This document shows, in pieces, positions 4,734-8,381 of a stretch of DNA of 8,381 nucleotides. The stretch spans positions 1 through 8,381 of the forward strand of contig JAKSPG010000048.1 of the NCBI GenBank assembly GCA_024405075.1. Direction: 5' to 3'. The notes below the pieces were generated by a model that was not told the DNA's origin, did no database searches, and worked only from the letters and a program-made list of their open reading frames with translations. The stretch comes from Elusimicrobiaceae bacterium. GTDB lineage: Bacteria > Elusimicrobiota > Elusimicrobia > Elusimicrobiales > Elusimicrobiaceae. How positions within the stretch are numbered: position 1 is the first letter of the stretch; every line of letters starts with the position of its first letter. The position numbers and the translations under genes are program-made.

Positions 4734-4986
4734 ACAGGAGGCATGAAGCACCGCGCCAACCGCGCATAAAACTAAAATTTTGATTTAACTATATTTGAAC
4801 CGTGTGTTTAGCATACGGGTTGGCCTGAAAAGGCCCTCCAAGAAGTCAAATGTAGTCGTTATAGGCACAAGGCAGACAGGGTAGCTCCCGCGTCCGTCTT
4901 GTGCCGAGTGTTTATCGTATAAGCGATAAACCACGGCTATTATATTTGGGCAACTTCTTGGAGGCTCGGTATAACAGCCGTTTTTG
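4734..4986 (+). ncRNA. Unassigned structured RNA, possible pilin 3 leader
   Basis: From the predicted start to the T run, the RNA can form five consecutive hairpins. P1 at 4798-4821 has 9 bp with one bulge. P2 at 4822-4835 is GGCCT/AGGCC with a GAAA tetraloop. P4 at 4864-4905 has GGCACAAG/CTTGTGCC and an imperfect inner stem. P5 at 4908-4934 contains an 8-bp perfect core. P6 is the terminator at 4933-4981. In addition CTCCAAGAAGT (4836-4846) is perfectly complementary to ACTTCTTGGAG (4953-4963) inside the P6 loop, an 11-bp pseudoknot-type contact. CCGAG (4904-4908) could also pair with CTCGG (4965-4969). I checked it by eye against tmRNA, 6S, SRP, RNase P, T-box and common riboswitch consensus motifs and found no match. 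The stretch has no convincing gene. It ends 45 nt before pilin 3, so it may be a regulatory leader or a separate small RNA. Confidence 0.65.
4933..4985 (+). terminator. Terminator hairpin of the structured RNA
   Basis: ACGGCTATTATA (4933-4944) pairs with TATAACAGCCGT (4970-4981), 11 of 12 positions, followed by a T run (4981-4985). The 25-nt loop is unusually large for a terminator and holds the 11-nt segment complementary to 4836-4846. The hairpin stands between the promoter at 4699 and pilin 3. Confidence 0.75.
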
Positions 4987-5030
4987 TTTGGCATTGTACC
5001 GGGCCCGAAAAATGAAAAAGGAAAAGTATA

Positions 5031-5567
5031 ATGAAAGGTTTTACACTTATTGAATTATTAGTAGTCGTGCTCATCATCGGTATTTTGGCCGCAGTGGCCT
5101 TGCCGCAATACCAAAAAGCCGTGGATAAAACGAATATGGTTGAAGTATTCAATACGTTTCAACAAATTAGACAAGCAATGATTATTTATCACTTGGCCCA
5201 AAACGAATGGCCAAACGATTTGAATCTGTTGGATATAGATATTCCGGCAAATTCTAATTGGCGATACGAACTTATTAACTCTACGACTAACGAATCGGCC
5301 ACATGGCCAAATCCAAACTGGATAAGAGGATGGGCTTCCATTCGTGCAATTCCACTCAAAAATGGCACTGGAGGGGCCGTATTTTATTCAATCCCGGAAA
5401 GGGAAAAAATCAACGGGATGAGGGCCGGTATATTTTGCTGCTTGAATTTCGCGTCTAACAACAAAGAAAAATTCAAAAAATTTTGTCAAGCGTCGGCCAA
5501 AGCGGGAGCGGACTCACCAGGGGGTTGTTATCAAGGAGAGTATGTCCCGGTTCGTTTAGTAGAGTGA
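5031..5567 (+). CDS. Type IV pilin-like protein (pilin 3)
   Basis: 178 residues. It has the short classical leader MKG, with the peptidase site between Gly3 and Phe4 and Glu8 as mature Glu5. The hydrophobic helix (FTLIELLVVVLIIGILAAVALPQYQKAV) is almost identical to those of pilins 1 and 2. The rest is divergent: it keeps the WPNDLNLLDIDIP block (compare DELSVDIPWTG) but has four cysteines (136, 137, 152, 166) in the last third, suggesting a different disulfide pattern. The ribosome site AAGGA lies about 8 nt upstream of 5031. I see no promoter in the 45 nt after the upstream terminator; TATAAT at 5027-5032 overlaps the start codon and cannot serve this gene. Expression may therefore depend on read-through of the leader RNA. 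No dedicated terminator follows; the next is the two-way one at 5835. Confidence 0.9.
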   Translation: MKGFTLIELLVVVLIIGILAAVALPQYQKAVDKTNMVEVFNTFQQIRQAMIIYHLAQNEWPNDLNLLDIDIPANSNWRYELINSTTNESATWPNPNWIRGWASIRAIPLKNGTGGAVFYSIPEREKINGMRAGIFCCLNFASNNKEKFKKFCQASAKAGADSPGGCYQGEYVPVRLVE

Positions 5568-5708
5568 GATTTTTATCAATACTGCTTGACCATAGCCCAA
5601 CAACATACGCACCGCCGCGCTATAGCACTGCCGCCAGAACGGGACATCGCCGGGGCTTACCACGGGAACGGCCTGCCTCCCCAAGAATAACTTTGTAGAA
5701 GATTGGCT
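5568..5708. other. Non-coding stretch after pilin 3
   Basis: No gene, RNA or terminator is recognisable here. It is richer in G and C than the pilin gene. The short open frames on either strand have no ribosome site and no family resemblance. Confidence 0.6.
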
Positions 5709-5814
5709 GATTTGTCAGATTTGAGATAGATTTGCACCGCTAGTTGCCCGCATAGGCGTAGCAGTAGCTACGTCAAGGGCAAGGCGGCGCAAAGATACTC
5801 AAATATGGCAAATT
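5709..5814. repeat. Imperfect palindromic element of about 105 bp
   Basis: Left arm 5710-5749 and right arm 5777-5813 are imperfect reverse complements. Shared blocks are ATTTGnCA, ATTTGAG, TTTGCrCCGC and TTGCCC. The centre carries its own perfect hairpin, CGTAGC/GCTACG (5757-5762 with 5767-5772, loop AGTA). The whole would fold into one long hairpin on either strand. There is no open frame. A dispersed MITE- or REP-like repeat is the most likely identity, but copy number cannot be seen from one window. Confidence 0.55.
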
Positions 5815-5834
5815 GTTGGCCCTTATTAAGACAT

Positions 5835-5904
5835 AAAAACGACCCCATTTTTTAAGGTGGAGATCCTGAATCAAGTTCAGGGTGACACCTTTGGGGTCGT
5901 TTTT
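5835..5904 (-). terminator. Two-way terminator of the rRNA operon and pilin 3
   Basis: AAAAACGACCCC (5835-5846) pairs perfectly with GGGGTCGTTTTT (5893-5904), 12 bp. On each strand the stem ends in five T, so it can stop the rRNA operon on the minus strand and pilin 3 read-through on the plus strand. It lies about 65 nt beyond the 5S 3' end. The stem is split by a 46-nt insert with its own nested hairpins. Confidence 0.85.
5854..5891. repeat. Small nested palindrome inside the rRNA terminator
   Basis: AAGGTG (5854-5859) pairs with CACCTT (5886-5891). Inside, CCTGAA (5865-5870) pairs with TTCAGG (5876-5881) around TCAAG. The core, GATCCTGAATCAAGTTCAGG, resembles a short palindromic repeat I remember as widespread in bacterial and metagenomic DNA; that memory is not proof. 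Confidence 0.5.
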
Positions 5905-5920
5905 GTGCGCATGTCGTTAG

Positions 5921-5937
5921 TTAACAACAGTTGTTAA
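5921..5937. repeat. 17-bp palindrome next to 5S rRNA
   Basis: TTAACAAC, a single A, then GTTGTTAA: a perfect dyad between the 5S 3' processing stem and the operon terminator. As RNA its loop would be too tight without opening pairs, so a protein-binding site is as likely as a hairpin. The role is unknown. Confidence 0.4.
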
Positions 5938-5953
5938 ATATAAAAAGGATAAA

Positions 5954-6095
5954 GGCTTTGATGAGACCGACATCGATCTACTCTCTCAGCACCGAATTGG
6001 GTGCCAATACCATCGACCCTTACGAGCTTAACTGCCGTGTTCGGAATGGGAACGGGTGTGACCTCGTCGGAATTAATATCAGTCTCATCAAAGCC
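5954..6095 (-). other. Processing stem flanking 5S rRNA
   Basis: GGCTTTGATGAGAC (minus strand 6095-6082) pairs perfectly with GTCTCATCAAAGCC (5967-5954), 14 bp. It continues directly into helix I of 5S, giving a stem of nearly 30 bp in the precursor. This is a typical substrate for RNase III-type cutting before final trimming. Confidence 0.7.
5968..6081 (-). rRNA. rrf: 5S ribosomal RNA
   Basis: On the minus strand the conserved 5S core GAGGTCACACCCGTTCC, CATTCCGAACACGG and AGTTAAGCTC is followed by GATGGTA and GAGAGTAG. Ends were set by aligning CCGAACACGG to E. coli positions 38-47 and by helix I pairing (TGATATTAAT with the 3' ATCGATGTCG, with several G-U pairs); both ends are good to a few bases. 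The length of about 114 nt is normal. It is last in the operon, after 23S. Confidence 0.95.
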
Positions 6096-6260
6096 TCTAT
6101 TGTTAAAGAACAAATCGGAAGGAACCGTTGCTACAAACAATTCCTTTCACGTTAGAATCCTGCTCGCCGTTTACTAGACGGGTCATCGCGACCTTCTAAC
6201 GTCAGATAACTAGAAAAGCGCAAGTGTTTCCACTTACATATTCTATTGGATTAAAGAATA
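6096..6260 (-). other. 23S-5S internal transcribed spacer
   Basis: A 165-nt spacer with no tRNA that I can find. It is structured: ACGTTAGAA pairs with TTCTAACGT enclosing an inner CCGT/ACGG hairpin (about 6159-6212), AAGTG/CACTT forms a small hairpin near 6221-6234, and CATATTCT/AGAATATG (6237-6244 with 6255-6262) abuts the 23S 3' end. These are probably maturation structures. Confidence 0.7.

Positions 6261-8381
<2,121 letters not shown>

Noticed and set aside
4743..4769. Eight-codon frame MKHRANRA just after an AGGAGG near the start of the structured RNA, as a leader peptide
   Set aside because: The AGGAGG ends only 1 nt before the ATG, too close for normal initiation, and the codons show no regulatory run of one amino acid.
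4878..4892. AGGGTAGCTCCCGCG as a T-box sequence
   Set aside because: It resembles the T-box consensus AGGGTGGNACCGCG but lacks the TGGN that binds the tRNA end and lies inside a closed hairpin; the downstream gene is a pilin, not an aminoacylation or amino acid gene.
4986..5010. TGGCATTGTACCGGGC as a sigma54 promoter for pilin 3
   Set aside because: The -12 GC is not at the required spacing (GG, 10 bp, then GG), so the match fails.
5483..5698. 71-codon plus-strand frame overlapping the end of pilin 3
   Set aside because: It begins inside pilin 3 in another frame, has no ribosome site, and its Arg/Pro-rich product resembles nothing known.

Overview
The window looks like a chromosomal segment of a Gram-negative bacterium, most likely from the Elusimicrobiota (Elusimicrobium-like gut lineage). 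The main clue is three type IV pilin-like genes sharing a near-identical N-terminus (FTLIELLVVVLIIGILAA, then ALPQYQKAV). I associate this multi-copy pilin family with that phylum from memory. A lipopolysaccharide-kinase-type gene supports an outer membrane. The phylum call is an inference; the Gram-negative call is firmer.

Layout. (1) 1-1680, minus strand: the start of the beta operon in the order rplJ-rplL-rpoB, with rpoB running off the left edge after 79 codons. It has two plausible sigma70 promoters and a structured leader fitting the autoregulatory L10 leader. Hairpins lie in both intergenic gaps. (2) 1686-3735: two closely related pilin genes, both on the minus strand, flanking a plus-strand Kdo/WaaP-type sugar kinase. 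Both pilin promoter regions carry an 11-base A/T homopolymer next to TTGACT. The kinase appears to be transcribed from its own start codon (leaderless). (3) 3908-4652: an exported HCx5R dual-specificity-type phosphatase closed by a clean intrinsic terminator. (4) 4687-5567: a strong promoter followed by about 250 nt of highly structured RNA ending in a terminator, then the third pilin gene. I found no other promoter for that pilin, so the RNA is either a stand-alone small RNA or, more interestingly, a cis-acting attenuator or riboswitch-like leader. (5) 5568-5950: no gene; a 105-bp imperfect palindromic element and a large two-way terminator with a second small palindromic repeat nested inside it. 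(6) 5954-8381, minus strand: 5S rRNA inside an extended processing stem, a structured spacer without tRNA, and the 3' three quarters of 23S rRNA. The 23S 5' part and presumably 16S lie beyond the right edge.

How the parts relate: housekeeping translation and transcription genes (L10, L12, RNA polymerase beta, rRNA) sit at both ends. The middle is a surface module of pilins or pseudopilins, an LPS-core-type kinase and a periplasmic-type phosphatase. No shared operon links the surface genes, because their orientations alternate. The least explained feature is the pseudoknotted RNA at 4734-4986.
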